From: Glossina fuscipes
Taxonomy: Eukaryota > Arthropoda > Insecta > Diptera > Glossinidae
Length of the DNA stretch: 64,000 bases
Direction: 5' to 3'
Assembly (NCBI RefSeq): GCF_014805625.2
Contig: NW_023998456.1
Span: 3,290,324 to 3,354,323, forward strand
Positions 1 through 11,269 of the stretch are shown here, piece by piece. The position numbers and the translations under genes were made by a program. The notes beneath the pieces are model-generated. The model did no database searches. It was not told where the DNA came from and saw only the letters and a program-made list of their open reading frames with translations. The stretch's first letter is position 1. Each line of letters starts with the position of its first letter.

Positions 1-3000
1 CAGATCGGTCTCCTTGTCAATACATGAAATATATAAAATTGTAAATAAACGAAATACATGCGCTTACCGTCAATAAACTGTTCAAACTAGAACTTAACTT
101 TGTTAAAATTAAGGAAGATTTTAACACACTAAATAATGCTCTTATTTTCCTTGAAGTTACTCTCTTCTTGTTTAACTTATAAAACTTTTATTATCAAATA
201 AAATAAAATGTATAATTTTATAATTTTTTTGATTTTTCCTTATTTCGGTTTTATGTAAATGTTTCAAAAATTTCTTCTAATTTTTAACCTTCTTAATTGC
301 TTTTTTTTAATTTGTTTTAGAATTATTCATTTCTTACAACTTCTTGGTGTACTTGTGAAATAGCCATGTTGAAACTAATAGAACTGCATTGAGTTGAATT
401 TTCATTAAAACGGCTGAAAGCCGTTATCTGGTTTTTCCCTTTACAAGATTTATAAAAATATACTCTTTTGTTGAGAATGGAGAGAGCACAGAGTTGTTTT
501 AAATAATTGTAAATGTCCTCGACTATGTTTAAAAATTTTCCCGCGACCACGATGACAAATTCCCTCGACCATAAAAATATCCCCTGATTATTCTTTTAAT
601 TTTTCGTTCGACTTACAAAAAGCACTGCCTCAGCCGTAGTCAGCTATTTCAATTGCACACTGGAAGCGTAATTTGTACATTTTAACTATGGGTTTCCACA
701 ATGACAAGGTTTTGCCACAATTTAAGAGCAGTACTTTTGCTCATACCATGATCTATATACCAAATTATTTCGACTATGTCCGATTGCGAAAATATTTTAA
801 CACTGAAAATTTTAGCTTTTAATAGAAAACTATAATTAATTGAATAATTTTGTTCTTCTTCTTCTTCATTTGGCTTTACGCGCCGCCGTGGTGATATATT
901 TTGAAGGCAACTCTTCTCTGAATACACGCCATTTTTCACTTTTAAAGAATAGAAAACCAGCTAATGGTTTTTAAATAAAAGAATGAAAAAGTGCAACTGA
1001 ATTTCACTCAAAAACAATATTTAAAAGAAAAGAAAAAAATAAAAATAAAAAGCCGTAAAAAGGCTACACTTCTCTGGGAAAAACGGTTAAAAATTGCATA
1101 CCAATAAACAATTGTAAAACAACGTGAGTGCATATGTATCGTTCGTTTGTTACAACATTGAGAAGAAAGTTCAAAAAGTCTCATAAGTGTATACATTTTC
1201 AATCACTTTCAAATTCTGAATTGACCTAGGCCTAGCCGACGGTCTGCCTGATCACTGCTAACAATCACGGTAATGGAATAATTAGAATGGATAAAAATTT
1301 CCACGTACATTTTATAGACGAACATACGGTACTTGTACGCAGTAGCATCCACATTGTGGTGTTGAAATTTTTTCCTTTTTGTTATTGTTTTCAAGATAGA
1401 TATGATTCGGCCATAGTTGAATATAGTTAGTTGTCTTATTTGCTTTACGTATAGGATGGTATTTTGATAATTTCTAATATAGAAGTGCTTTTGCTAATAC
1501 TAGGAAGAGATTATGATACGTTAAATATGGTCAGTGAAGCGTTGCAATTGTAGTAGGATTACTTTGCAGACTAACAAAATCAATAAATTAATTTCTTGTC
1601 CAAACCTCTTACACAAAGTCATTAATTTATCATTATTCATGAGAAAAAGTTTACGTATACGTCTGGGATGACACCACCGCATCCAAAGCTTCGCAGGAAG
1701 TAGCATCATATATCCTGAAACATCTGGAAACTCTTAGAAACGAAAAGTATGGAAAACCAGAAATATAAAAGTAGACTTCTTATGCTTGAAAATTCTCCAA
1801 TCTACCAAAATGCAAATGTCCACATGAGTAATCGTGGCTGGCAACTGAATAGTTGCAGGTCCAATATTTAATATCTTCGTCATCCGGCAGCCATTATATC
1901 CGGTATGTAGACAATAAACAAACAAGTAATATAACTGAGCCATGAAAACTGTTCTGTAAAGCAACAATGATTAAGGAAGCGACATTCAAAACTCTGGATT
2001 TACTACCACGTCGAGGAAGGTTAAGAAACTAGTAGCATAGCACTTCCGCTTATGTAAACAGGAGGAGAATAAATAAAATTAATTGTAACACTTTATTATT
2101 ACTAATGTAACAATTCTTTAAGAGAAAATAAGCGTTGAATAGTTTTAAATTTTATCAATTTTATTTCAAGCGAAATTCATTTTTTCTACGGGCTTGTGCT
2201 TTTTTAAGAACTAGGAAAAGTTATTTCATTAATTTTAGAAGTGTTTTAACTCGATTTAGAGCCACCAAAAACGTATTATTCTTTCAATAGAGTTAATTGT
2301 GCGGATACTTAGTTGTACTGATAAATTATATACCCTGAGGAATCCGAAAACATTCTCCTACTATGCTATCAGTTATTTCAATATATATTCTATCAGTTAG
2401 TTTTGAAATTTATTAAAACGCAAAATTTAAATGGACTCAGATATTCAAAAATTGCAGGCACCCCACAAGAATGACACATAATTACTAACAGCCGCTGCAG
2501 CATCCAAACTCGATATAGCTTGAACTTACAAACCGAATTGCTAATGTGGCTATCAAGGTGCGAGTGGGCAACCGTTCTGAATTCTTTGAATTTATTTAAA
2601 TTATTTTTAGCCATCTCCATTAACTCTATATGCAACCAATAGATATCATGATAAATACGACATTCTTCATTTTCGTGATGCGGGAATTCTCAAATCAATA
2701 CCTGAGTATGTGGACGTTATCTCCAAAGATCATATCAGCTAAAATGCTGCACCCAATACGCCAAGCAGGCCGAGCTTTGCCCTTGGGAGAACGAAAAGTT
2801 GGTCCGACTTTGCGCGCCTTCTACACCCCTGTTCTAACTGCCCCCTCGCAGCTTGTTCATCTAAACTGATATTTTGCAATTTTCCATACTTCGTTACACT
2901 TTCGTATAAATTATCATCGCCTATATAAGCCAGCCCTTTTTTTTTTAATGCGCTCAATATAGTTTATTATCTTTGGAATATAGTGGGTTACACGAGCCTT

Positions 3001-3628
3001 GACAACAAAATCGTAGCTTGACTGTCTTAACGTTTACAGGCCCTTACCGAGCTAGAAACTTTACATTGGTTATTAGCAGAAGCCCTAACATACTTACTTA
3101 CTTACCTTACGGTCTTTTTGTTCCCGTTGATAAGCAATCGCATCAGTGCGGTCTTATAAATTTCCTCTTCAATAGCAGTGCTTTGTAATAAATTGTCTGC
3201 AAAATCCAAGTAACTAAAGAAGAAAGAAGAATAAGCGCAAAAGTATTCTTTGAAATCATATCGCAATTGATGGTGATAACTATGTTAAAAACAGGTCAAA
3301 CTATGTTAAAAAACTGCACTGTCAATAAAATTTTTATCTTTATTGAAGCAAAGAGGAAGGGCCAATAAGCCTTGGCATACCCATGACTTTATTGGCTCAC
3401 TTGTTAAAAATGCGAGCTAACGATTGTAAAGTTGCTTTGTCAAAAATGAGGATTCCTTTATTGTTTTCTTTATTTTCCTACTATTTAATAAATAAAGATT
3501 ATCCTGTCAGTACAATTTTTCATTGTAGTATATCTAGGAAACCTCTGATAAATTGGATATACCGTGCAACTTACGTAAGAGTTTTACGTCATAGATGATT
3601 TTGTTTCCGAAACAAAATACCATGAACT
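1..3628. other. Gene-poor AT-rich region, no recognisable gene
   Basis: I see no coding sequence I can support here. The open frames are all under 90 codons, lack family motifs and mostly sit in AT-rich sequence. One stretch (about 2740-2960) is less AT-rich than its surroundings and open on both strands, with an 72-codon minus-strand frame ending in a leucine/glycine-rich tail. I cannot assign it and it may be an old transposon or exon fragment. Confidence 0.5.
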
Positions 3629-3640
3629 AAGCGGTGAATA
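3629..3640 (+). repeat. Left target-site duplication of SINE
   Basis: The 12-base word AAGCGGTGAATA occurs here and again, identical, at 3814-3825. The two copies exactly bracket a tRNA-like sequence with a (TAA)n tail, which is what target-primed reverse transcription leaves. Confidence 0.8.
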
Positions 3641-3813
3641 TATCCGCCTGAGTGGCCGAGTAGGGAAGAGTCTCGACTAGCAAATTCAATGGTCGTGGGT
3701 TTCAAATCTCAAGTGCGGTAGACTTTTTAATAAAGCCGAAAACCTTAAATGCTAGTACTTTAAGACCTTAGTCTTGGAATTTATTCTCTGGCTAAGTTTA
3801 TAATAATAATAAT
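3641..3813 (+). mobile_element. tRNA-derived SINE, full-length, with (TAA)n tail
   Basis: A 173-bp insertion. The 5' end looks like the 5' half of a class II tRNA (Ser/Leu type): CCGCCTGAGTGGCCGAGTAG contains an A-box-like TGGCCGAGT, and about 45 bases on GTGGGTTTCAAATCTC is a slightly decayed B box (consensus GGTTCRANTCC). A non-tRNA body of about 75 bases follows, then a tail of TAA repeats at about 3800-3813. Identical 12-bp duplications flank it. The internal pol III promoter boxes suggest it was transcribed by RNA polymerase III and mobilised in trans by a LINE recognising the TAA-ending tail. It is not a working tRNA gene, because the acceptor stem does not close and the B box is altered. 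The identical duplications suggest a fairly recent insertion. Confidence 0.75.
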
Positions 3814-3825
3814 AAGCGGTGAATA
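3814..3825 (+). repeat. Right target-site duplication of SINE
   Basis: Identical 12-base copy of the word at 3629-3640, directly after the (TAA)n tail. Confidence 0.8.
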
Positions 3826-4227
3826 CGCTTAGGTACGAAGTTATCTTTTGCAGCGCTAGTTATTTTGATAATCTTCTCCGTTTACAACTGCAGCTCAGAG
3901 CTCAGACAGCCCTTGTCCAATATCTTTTCTTTTTATCCGTTAGGGTCAAGTAATTCTTTTGCTTGCTGTGATATATCGTTTTAATTCATTTTTTAATTCC
4001 TTGCTCTTTAGTTTGCTTACTGTTATTTTTCATATACTGGTTTTGTTTACATTTTTCTTGCCTTCCATATTTTTATTTGTCAAAGGGTGATTGTGTTAGC
4101 TATTTGTAGCCTGAAATGCCCAATAAGTCCTCGTTTCGCCCTTTTTTGTTATTGCCGGTTAAACGATACGATATGGTAACACTATATTTGTAAGTGGTTT
4201 CGGCTTTGCCTTCAATGTAACTAGAAA
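3826..4227 (+). promoter_or_regulatory. Upstream region / 5' UTR of TTLL12-like gene
   Basis: About 400 AT-rich bases without a gene, holding the promoter and 5' leader of the gene that starts at 4228. I see no certain TATA box or initiator. The leader ends in a good context for initiation (purine at -3, G at +4). Confidence 0.35.
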
Positions 4228-6108
4228 ATGGAAATTATTACGGAGGATTTTTGTCGGTTCGAGTCTTTACATACCCCGCAGTTGCAGTCGTCAGGGGTTC
4301 CGAAGCATCTGTGGAGAGCCCTCTACGTTAAGTTAATTACTAACAATTTCGATGCCGGCGAGGTGTTTGAATTGAATCGAATCGAGTATGATGACAGTGA
4401 CAGTGACATCACGGATGATGATGATAGCAATACTCGACCGGAGTATGCATTATTGGTCACAAAAGAAAATGGTCTTAAGGCTGAAGATAGCGATGCTATA
4501 TTTTTAATTGATCACACTTGGACATTCCGTTTGCCTAACGTTCGTGAACAATTGCTACAACATAAAAATTTACTCAATCATATGTGTGAAATTTCCGGTG
4601 TTAATTTGAACGAGGACGATGACTGTCGGGTGAATAAGGTTATGAGGCGCTTATGGAAATATTGCAATTTTTATACGATAAGCAACGTAAGGCAACCTAT
4701 TTGGTATGTAATGGATAAAGTAGGTTCAGCCGTTTGTCATGCTGAGAGTCCAAATTTTCGTTTAGTGCCTTTTTTGTACTTAGATTCTCAAGAAACATAC
4801 AGTCTATTATTTCCAATTAAGGATTGTGAATATGGAGAATTAATTACCAGAGATTATGTAGAACATGTAAGCAAAGATGCCCTTGAAAGAAGACAAGCCT
4901 TACTATTTCCCTGGCATTATACGGATATGAAAGGCATTAGTTTCGTGCAGACAGAACCTAATGCCGAATACTTCTCTTCAGGTCATATTCCGGAAACACA
5001 TCCATCCGAAGATAATCTCATAGATCCGTTAATTAGTCGCGACGAACCTTTAAAAGTTTACGCGGAATACAGCGTAGTTAAGCAATATTTGACATCTTCC
5101 TACTTTGCTTTAGTTGACGGCGCAGAACAAGCAGATATTTTATGGTTAACTGAACATTTTAAAGATTTCGCTGCTTTAGCCTGTAATACGCCCAATAAAT
5201 TTATCAATCAATTCCCGTTCGAGTATGTGATAAGCATTAAAGACTTGTTAAGCATTATATCCCGACGAGCGGCTGTCGAACATCATAATGCGGAAACTTT
5301 AACTACTTATCCTATTTGGCTGCCAACTACTTACAATTTGAAAACGGAACTTTCGGAATTCGTTTCCTATTTTCAAAATCGAACTGCTCGTGGACTGGAC
5401 AATCATTGGATTGTGAAGCCCTGGAATTTGGCTCGAGGTCTCGATATGCATGTAACCAATAACTTGGCGCAAATTGTACGCTTGTCTGAAACGGGACCTA
5501 AAATCGCTCAAAAATACATCGAACGGCCTGTTCTATTCTATCGCTCCGATATCCAAGCTTTCGTTAAATTCGATGTACGTTATGTGATATTGTTGAAGTC
5601 CGTTAAACCATTAGAGGCTTACATTCATCGCAATTTCTATTTACGGTTTGCTAATAAAACGTTTTCTTTAGATCACTTGGATGACTATGAGACACACTTT
5701 ACAGTAATGAACTATCAGACTGAGGCTGAATTGCATCATCTAAGATGTGAGGATTTCTTACCCTTATGGCAAAAACAAAATCCTGAAAATCCTTGGTATA
5801 AACAAGAAGATAAAATCTGTCAAATGTTGTATGAAATATTAGAATGCGCTACGAAATCTCCACCGCCGTGCGGTATAGCATCTTGCTTACAATCTAGAGC
5901 TTTGTATGCTGCAGATATTATGCTTGAGGACTACAGCACTGATGACGGGGGAGAGCGTAAAATGCGGCCGAAGATTTTAGAAATTAATTGGACCCCGGAT
6001 TGTAAACGTGCCTGTGATTATTATCCAGAATTTTTTAACGATATTTTTAAACTCCTCTTTTTAAACGAAACAAATTGTGAGGTTTTTCGTCCTTTGAAAA
6101 AAAACTGA
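4228..6108 (+). CDS. TTLL12: Tubulin-tyrosine ligase-like protein 12 (TTLL12)
   Basis: A single uninterrupted exon of 626 residues, close to the usual family length. The N-terminal half matches the SET-like region of TTLL12, with an acidic stretch near residues 50-65. The C-terminal half is the TTL ATP-grasp domain: VKPWNLARGLDMH (about 397-409), FDVRYVILL (about 448-456), HFTVMNYQ (about 490-497) and ILEINWTPD (about 582-590), the last being the metal/ATP-binding EINxxP segment. From family knowledge, TTLL12 has both domains, is regarded as a weak or inactive ligase, and influences tubulin tyrosination and histone H4 methylation, so an enzymatic role should not be assumed. The start is the first ATG of the open frame and has good context. 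A polyadenylation signal AATAAA lies at 6155-6160. The gene stands alone; its nearest neighbours are transposon debris. Confidence 0.93.
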   Translation: MEIITEDFCRFESLHTPQLQSSGVPKHLWRALYVKLITNNFDAGEVFELNRIEYDDSDSDITDDDDSNTRPEYALLVTKENGLKAEDSDAIFLIDHTWTFRLPNVREQLLQHKNLLNHMCEISGVNLNEDDDCRVNKVMRRLWKYCNFYTISNVRQPIWYVMDKVGSAVCHAESPNFRLVPFLYLDSQETYSLLFPIKDCEYGELITRDYVEHVSKDALERRQALLFPWHYTDMKGISFVQTEPNAEYFSSGHIPETHPSEDNLIDPLISRDEPLKVYAEYSVVKQYLTSSYFALVDGAEQADILWLTEHFKDFAALACNTPNKFINQFPFEYVISIKDLLSIISRRAAVEHHNAETLTTYPIWLPTTYNLKTELSEFVSYFQNRTARGLDNHWIVKPWNLARGLDMHVTNNLAQIVRLSETGPKIAQKYIERPVLFYRSDIQAFVKFDVRYVILLKSVKPLEAYIHRNFYLRFANKTFSLDHLDDYETHFTVMNYQTEAELHHLRCEDFLPLWQKQNPENPWYKQEDKICQMLYEILECATKSPPPCGIASCLQSRALYAADIMLEDYSTDDGGERKMRPKILEINWTPDCKRACDYYPEFFNDIFKLLFLNETNCEVFRPLKKN

Positions 6109-6161
6109 GAAGCTTTTTACATGAAAAATTTTACTTATGCTTATAAGGAAGCAAAATAAAA

Positions 6162-6889
6162 TTGGGATACTTAGCTTAATCTTTACGTTTACCTCTTTTA
6201 AATGCTGGCAATATTGGCAACATTCCACAAAGGATCTCGCGACGAATAAAATTTTATCTCATCTCTCGGAAGTCGCTCATATTTATTAATAAACATAAAG
6301 TATATGAATTTGTTACTTAAAAGCCTATCGGATTGTGCACAATGCTGACGCTGACTTATATTGTAAATAGTTACACAGTTGTAGCAAATATGATTTTATA
6401 GTCGGGCAATGTGTACAGTTTAAGGTCTAACTTACATTTATTTTCGCAAAGATGGTGTTGTCCGTTTCATGGAAATATCAACCTCGAATACATGAAGTAC
6501 TCCTCCGCAAAGACAATAATCATTCCTTGTCCATTGGACGATACGGAGAAAATCTGAACGGCATTTTTGGTTTTTCGCCGTCATCTTTATCTCTATCGCT
6601 ATCGTTATTTCACCAGCATGAGTCAATAAATCTTTTGTAATATTTATCTAGTGAATGAAGCTAATCAAGCAACACCTTCGTAGTCCAAATTTGTCCAATT
6701 GACACTCAAGCATGGGCATAAGATACTGCCCAAAATATGCCTTTATATATGTGCTTCTAGAATTTAAAAGCGATTTCTTAATCTACCAAACAAAAACATA
6801 ACGAATTTAGCTACAATTTTAAGGATTAAGATTAATTAACCCTAAGATAAACGAAATATTGATTAGAGATGCACACACAATATGCACAA
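6162..6889. other. Intergenic, no feature recognised
   Basis: AT-rich sequence downstream of the TTLL12-like gene. A pair of 62-codon frames on opposite strands around 6440-6640 has no motif I recognise, and the plus-strand one ends in a serine/leucine run. I see nothing else. Confidence 0.4.
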
Positions 6890-6899
6890 TATAATTGAA

Positions 6900-7272
6900 T
6901 TCTGATCAACAAATGTCCGCGCGGAATGTCACATTACTATCTGGTCTCCGTTTAAGATGCTTCATGAAGAAATTGGGTTTGTTAGTGCTCTCGCCAATTT
7001 TCAATTCAAGCTCAATTCTCGCATGAGTGCGGAGCACCATGTTAATTTTACCATAATGCGTATCCAGGACATTTTGAAAAAGCTTTGAGATTGACCAACA
7101 GTGTTTCATTGTGCCGGTTTTATTTTAAGATGCGAACGAACGATTTGGTTATACACCGCCGTTGTGATACCGGGAAAAGGCCTCACTTATGCGATATACG
7201 TGTGGAGGGTTTCATACAAGCATTCGTGAACGTGTATTGTAGCTCAGATCGAGTTTTTAGCAATATGTTATA
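6900..7272 (+). pseudogene. LINE reverse-transcriptase C-terminal remnant
   Basis: Read on the plus strand with small frame changes, this resembles the region just after the palm of non-LTR reverse transcriptases: a segment with SRMSAEHHVNFTIMRIQDIL, then a helix-rich run ending at the stop near 7272. A similar segment recurs at 31.9-32.2 kb (RAEGYVNFTTLHIHNIL in the same sense), so both appear to derive from one LINE family. It is truncated at both ends and carries stops. The family assignment is tentative. Confidence 0.4.
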
Positions 7273-7279
7273 AGATTGC

Positions 7280-9040
7280 TGAATATGCTTTCAATAAAGG
7301 TAAATATGAAAGAATATCGCAATTTTCGGTCAAGACCCTTCAACGTTGCTTAACATCAGCAATCTAGTCGCTCTTCATAAGCTCGTTCCCATTCGGACGC
7401 CATGGGGGGATATATGGGCAGATGTTGTTTGCAAAATCTGAGTGGACCTGTCTGAGTTGTCATACCCATTACCACTTTGTATTAAAGTTGGCATTAAAAC
7501 CTTCTATAATTTATAATTACGTCTGTATCTGCGCCTTGTTGCAAAATAGTACAACATATTATTATCTATATCTATTTAATAGCATTCTTCAAAACCGTAC
7601 CGCAAAAGACTTATTTTATAATATTATAATACGTATGTTGTCATTATAAATTATTATTATTAAGTAGTAAACTAAAGTGAGGCGAAACAAGCGAGAACAT
7701 TATAGTCGGCCGCGCTCGATCATTGATGCGCTACACCGCTTTGCATGGCAGAGTTATTCATTTGTTTTAACAATAATATATCAAAGATTACAGATTGGCC
7801 TCGTGGAAATGTATACCTTTCCTGAAAGCCTTCGTATTGGAGGATGCGTCAAATGGCGCAATTCAAATTTTGCAAACGTCAAGTTTCTTTGTAAAAATTT
7901 TTATTTTATAATGTTTCAGTTTTCCTCATGAAACCGTAGACATTACACTTTCTCTCCCTACAAAGGGTTGCTTTTCATGATGACGTTATATGGTAGGGTC
8001 TAAAAAATAGATCTATATGATCTTAATTCCTTACTTTTAATTTTTTGCTATGGACTACTAAAAGTTAAATCTTTCTCTGAAGGAATTACCATTAGTGAGA
8101 AATTTTATATGGAGCGCGATCCAAGAAGCAGATTCATGTGATTCAAACTTGCACCACTTAACATTTTAAGTTCAATTACCATCATGAACAAATTTCTATG
8201 GTAAAACATTAGCAATTAGGTCTTTTTTGGCACGTAAGGGTTTCTATTTCCGGAGGATCCTTATATGAGTTGGCATTCAAAAAATAGTCTAACCTGGCCC
8301 ATACTCTCTCTTTTCAAGTTTCTTTGTAAAGTTACTATTGCGAACTAATTTTCTCCATGCAATACTAAAATTATATACTTTTCCGATAGAAGTGAGCAGT
8401 TTTCGTAGGTAAGTTTATGTAAGGGGAATTTGACTAAATGATCCCAGCCGAACCAAATTTTTCATACCAAATTATAATTTCGAAACACTATTACTCAGCG
8501 AGCTTTGCTGAAAAATATTGGAAAAATTGTGCATTTCTTGCACATCACTCGTCTCAAAAGTAATGCGTTGTATGGGGAGGGGCCGAAGAAGCGGACAGAT
8601 TCGAAGCATTCTAAATAGCTACCGTTCTCGTTATATATGGACAGACAGATGGATAAGCTGGGCATAATAAATGGTGGGTAGGCCTTAAGTCTTTCTGGGC
8701 GTTATGTATGTCCGCATAAAGATAATATACTCGGTCCCATAAGTGATGTAGGATAAAATGCCAAACACATTCACTGTTACCTCTAAGACACCTTCGAATC
8801 GTCATGAATGTGTATTCCCGAACCTTTGCTAAAACAGACGGCACTTCAAATGCTTTCATATCTTTGTCTCTGTTCAAGCAAATATCGATCAAACAATTAC
8901 TATGCGCAGGCTTGGTATAAAAAAAGTCTAAATTCTGTTTGTTTATTATACAATTTAGACGACAGTCTCTTCATGATAGATACGATAACCGGGAAATGAT
9001 AAGATATAGAAAAGCTTAATATCAAAAATTTCATACGCGG
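7280..9040. other. Intergenic, repeat-derived, no gene recognised
   Basis: No supported gene. Open frames of 60-95 codons at 7422, 7677 and 8611 (minus) have no recognisable motifs. Around 8630-8660 the plus strand reads GTTATATATGGACAGACAGA, resembling the GGACAGACGGACAGAC core of a repeat dispersed through fly genomes and seen more clearly at 22.46 kb. A possible polyadenylation signal for the minus-strand dynein gene is at 8942-8947 (TTTATT on plus). Confidence 0.4.
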
Positions 9041-9047
9041 CCGTATT

Positions 9048-9543
9048 TTAAGAGCACTTCCAAAGCAGTATGGCTAGATTGCCAGCAAAAAATAAATATA
9101 AAATATTTTTCGTTTCATAAGTCACTTCGAAACCGAAGCCTTCGCCTACCACCACATGCCAGTAAATTCCAAATTTCTTATCCATGGTCTCTTTAATAAC
9201 GCGCGCTGCTTGCTGATTGATAAAATTGATGAAAATAATATTAAATTGGATTAAAAATATTTCGCATAAATAAATAAATGGATAAAAAATATTTATAGGC
9301 TTACCTCGTAGTTGGTCGAATATTTCTCGCAAGCCGTCATACTTAATTCGATGGCCTCAATTCGCATTTCTTCGTTCATATCGGAATGCTAATAATTATT
9401 TTTGAAATTGAATAAAGAGATTTTTAAAAGTGATGAAGAAATTATGTTTTTTTATTTGTTTTCATCGTTACCTTGACAAGCGGATAGACATGTACAATCT
9501 TCTTGTCGGCTTCTTTTTCTTGACCTTGGCCCTCATCAGCCAT
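9048..9543 (-). CDS. DNAL4: Dynein light chain 4, axonemal (DNAL4-like), three exons
   Basis: Three coding exons join in phase 0: 9543-9472 (24 codons), 9388-9305 (28 codons) and 9212-9048 (54 codons plus stop), giving 106 residues; human DNAL4 has 105. Donors are GTAACG and GTAAGC; acceptors are TTAG and ATCAG. The start is MADEGQGQEKEADKKIVHVY and the middle exon has the HSDMNEEM helix. The last exon holds the LC8-family core: KETMDKKFG, WHVVVGEGFGFEVT and a C-terminal WKCS, which is characteristic of the DNAL4 branch rather than LC8/DYNLL. Family role: a small dimeric light chain bound to dynein heavy-chain complexes in axonemes, so expression in sperm flagella or ciliated sensory neurons is expected by inference. 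All family landmarks are intact. Confidence 0.93.
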
Positions 9544-10104
9544 GTTTTTGGAAGAAGAGAGGTCTTCTCTTCTTTTCTTTTACTCTTAAAAATTTAAAGC
9601 ACAACACTATTATATTTCGCCTGGTTTTTTTTTTTTTTATTTCTTTCAAATAACAACACTTTTTGCGAAAAATTTTTCAAAACAACATTAAAAGAATTAT
9701 TTGCGAAAATTTTTATTATTGCTCATTTATTTTTTCCAAATGTCATGAAGAAAGGAATTTTCAATAAAACCGACAATCAAGCTGCCTTTATTGGAAATAG
9801 AGAAAACCAAAACAAAATTTTCTTGAAAAGTTTCTACTTTGAAAATCGTTAATACAACTGAAATGCAACTCAAATGTGCGGCAATCGTTAACTTTTGTTG
9901 CTTTCACAGCAACAACTTGGGGAGTCTATGCAATTGACGGACAGTGTTATTACTTTCTTAAATGTTTTGTAACATAACTTCATAACGGAAACGATACGAA
10001 ACGAAAATGAGTTCAATTTTCAATCCATTATGCTGTCATTGTCGCAAATAAGTTTCACCCAACTAAGATTGTTATTGTTATTCTCTTATATGTCGTGATG
10101 TCAT
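9544..10104. other. 5' flank of DNAL4-like gene; no gene recognised
   Basis: Very AT-rich with a 14-base T tract near 9625. It holds the minus-strand promoter of the dynein light chain gene by position. I see no other feature. Confidence 0.35.
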
Positions 10105-10396
10105 CTAACGAAACAGTGGGCGACATAGACGGGGGCTTCCCTCTTGCATTGTTGCTCCAATATTTTCCAAGAATTGAAGTAACATATCTCTAAAAGTGTT
10201 TGCCAATTTCAACCAATCAGTGTTCATGGAAGAAATCAATTCCATTCTCATTTTTGGTGATCTCTTCTCAAAAAGATCTCTCAAAGAATCTCTAAAGCTA
10301 ACAAACTTAAGAATCGAATATTTATCAATTATCAATCGCATTAAGAGTCCAGCCACCAGCCTCTGAATATCTTCTGCTGACGCCTATTACCAAAGC
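10105..10396 (-). other. Unidentified open frame, possible exon
   Basis: The minus-strand frame is open from about 10396 to the stop at 10105 (about 95 codons), so it extends past the internal ATG at 10356. The upstream end abuts a possible acceptor (GGTAATAG, then GCGTCAGC). The predicted peptide is amphipathic and probably alpha-helical, with segments such as FRDSLRDLFEKRSPKMRMEL and LKLANTFRDMLLQFLENIGA, and has a protein-like composition unlike the AT-driven frames nearby. I recognise no family. It may be a gene exon, an old transposon fragment or chance. Confidence 0.25.
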
Positions 10397-11260
10397 CATT
10401 TACAATTCTATGGAGAACGAAATTTCCTGAAATGTTGGAAAAGTAATAAGAGCAAGTTTCAGATTGTTGATGATTTCCCTATAGATGTCATAGTGTGAAG
10501 CCAACTTATGCAGCTGACAAAGAGATTAACAAAAATTCTGCAGGTACCAGAAACATCAGAGCGAAGAGTGATATTCTATATCGCAATATGATAGACAAAG
10601 TGATTTGTTTTCATAAACTTTTAATGAAATGCATGCTGACGAACTATATTATTATTAATTATATTATTATTATTTTTCATATCCTATAACATATTCGTGT
10701 CATTTACTAAAGATAAGAAGTCAAAGAGTTATTAAGTGTTGTTAATTAAAATGTACAAATAAATATAATTTAAAAATTTAAAAATATTTGTTGAAAGAGA
10801 AGCTCGTGTACCTAAATCCGAATTGATCTCAAAATACTTGAAATTATTAATAAGCCATCGGTAGGCAAAACGTGAAAAGTGTTCAATATTCAACTTAAGC
10901 TAAAGTCAAGAAAAGAACGCATGCGTCTTCTTTCACCCACAATGGTAAATACCCGTTATATGGGACGTTCCATCCCATAGTAAATAGTCAGAAACGAAAA
11001 TGAATTTAAGGCGTTTTTAAAACTATATTTTGTATTTTCATTTTCCATTAAACACGTTCTAATAGGTGCTTGCATGTATTTTGACCAGCGGCGTATATTG
11101 AAACGGCGAAAATGATAAAGCCATGCAAAGATCAGTGTACACAATTGTTAAATTCGATTATTTTGACTTTTTTCTCGCCACATAAGATAACAATTTTCCA
11201 TTTAATATTTTTTTGATTATTTATCGAATTTTTGACATTCATTACCTTTGCTCTTTGAAA
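10397..11260. other. Intergenic, no feature recognised
   Basis: AT-rich with short ATTATT runs around 10645-10675. The 5' end of the mariner copy that follows must lie in the right part, but I could not see a convincing terminal inverted repeat. Confidence 0.35.
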
Positions 11261-11269
11261 GAGGAAGGA

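Noticed and set aside
2739..2957. Conserved small protein on minus strand
   Set aside because: Protein-like ending but open on both strands, no family recognised and no gene context; left as unassigned.
3641..3720. Functional tRNA gene
   Set aside because: The tRNA-like part lacks a closing acceptor stem, the B box is altered (GGTTTCAAATC), and a SINE body, TAA tail and TSDs surround it.
5299..5511. 70-codon minus-strand frame
   Set aside because: Shadow of the TTLL12-like gene.
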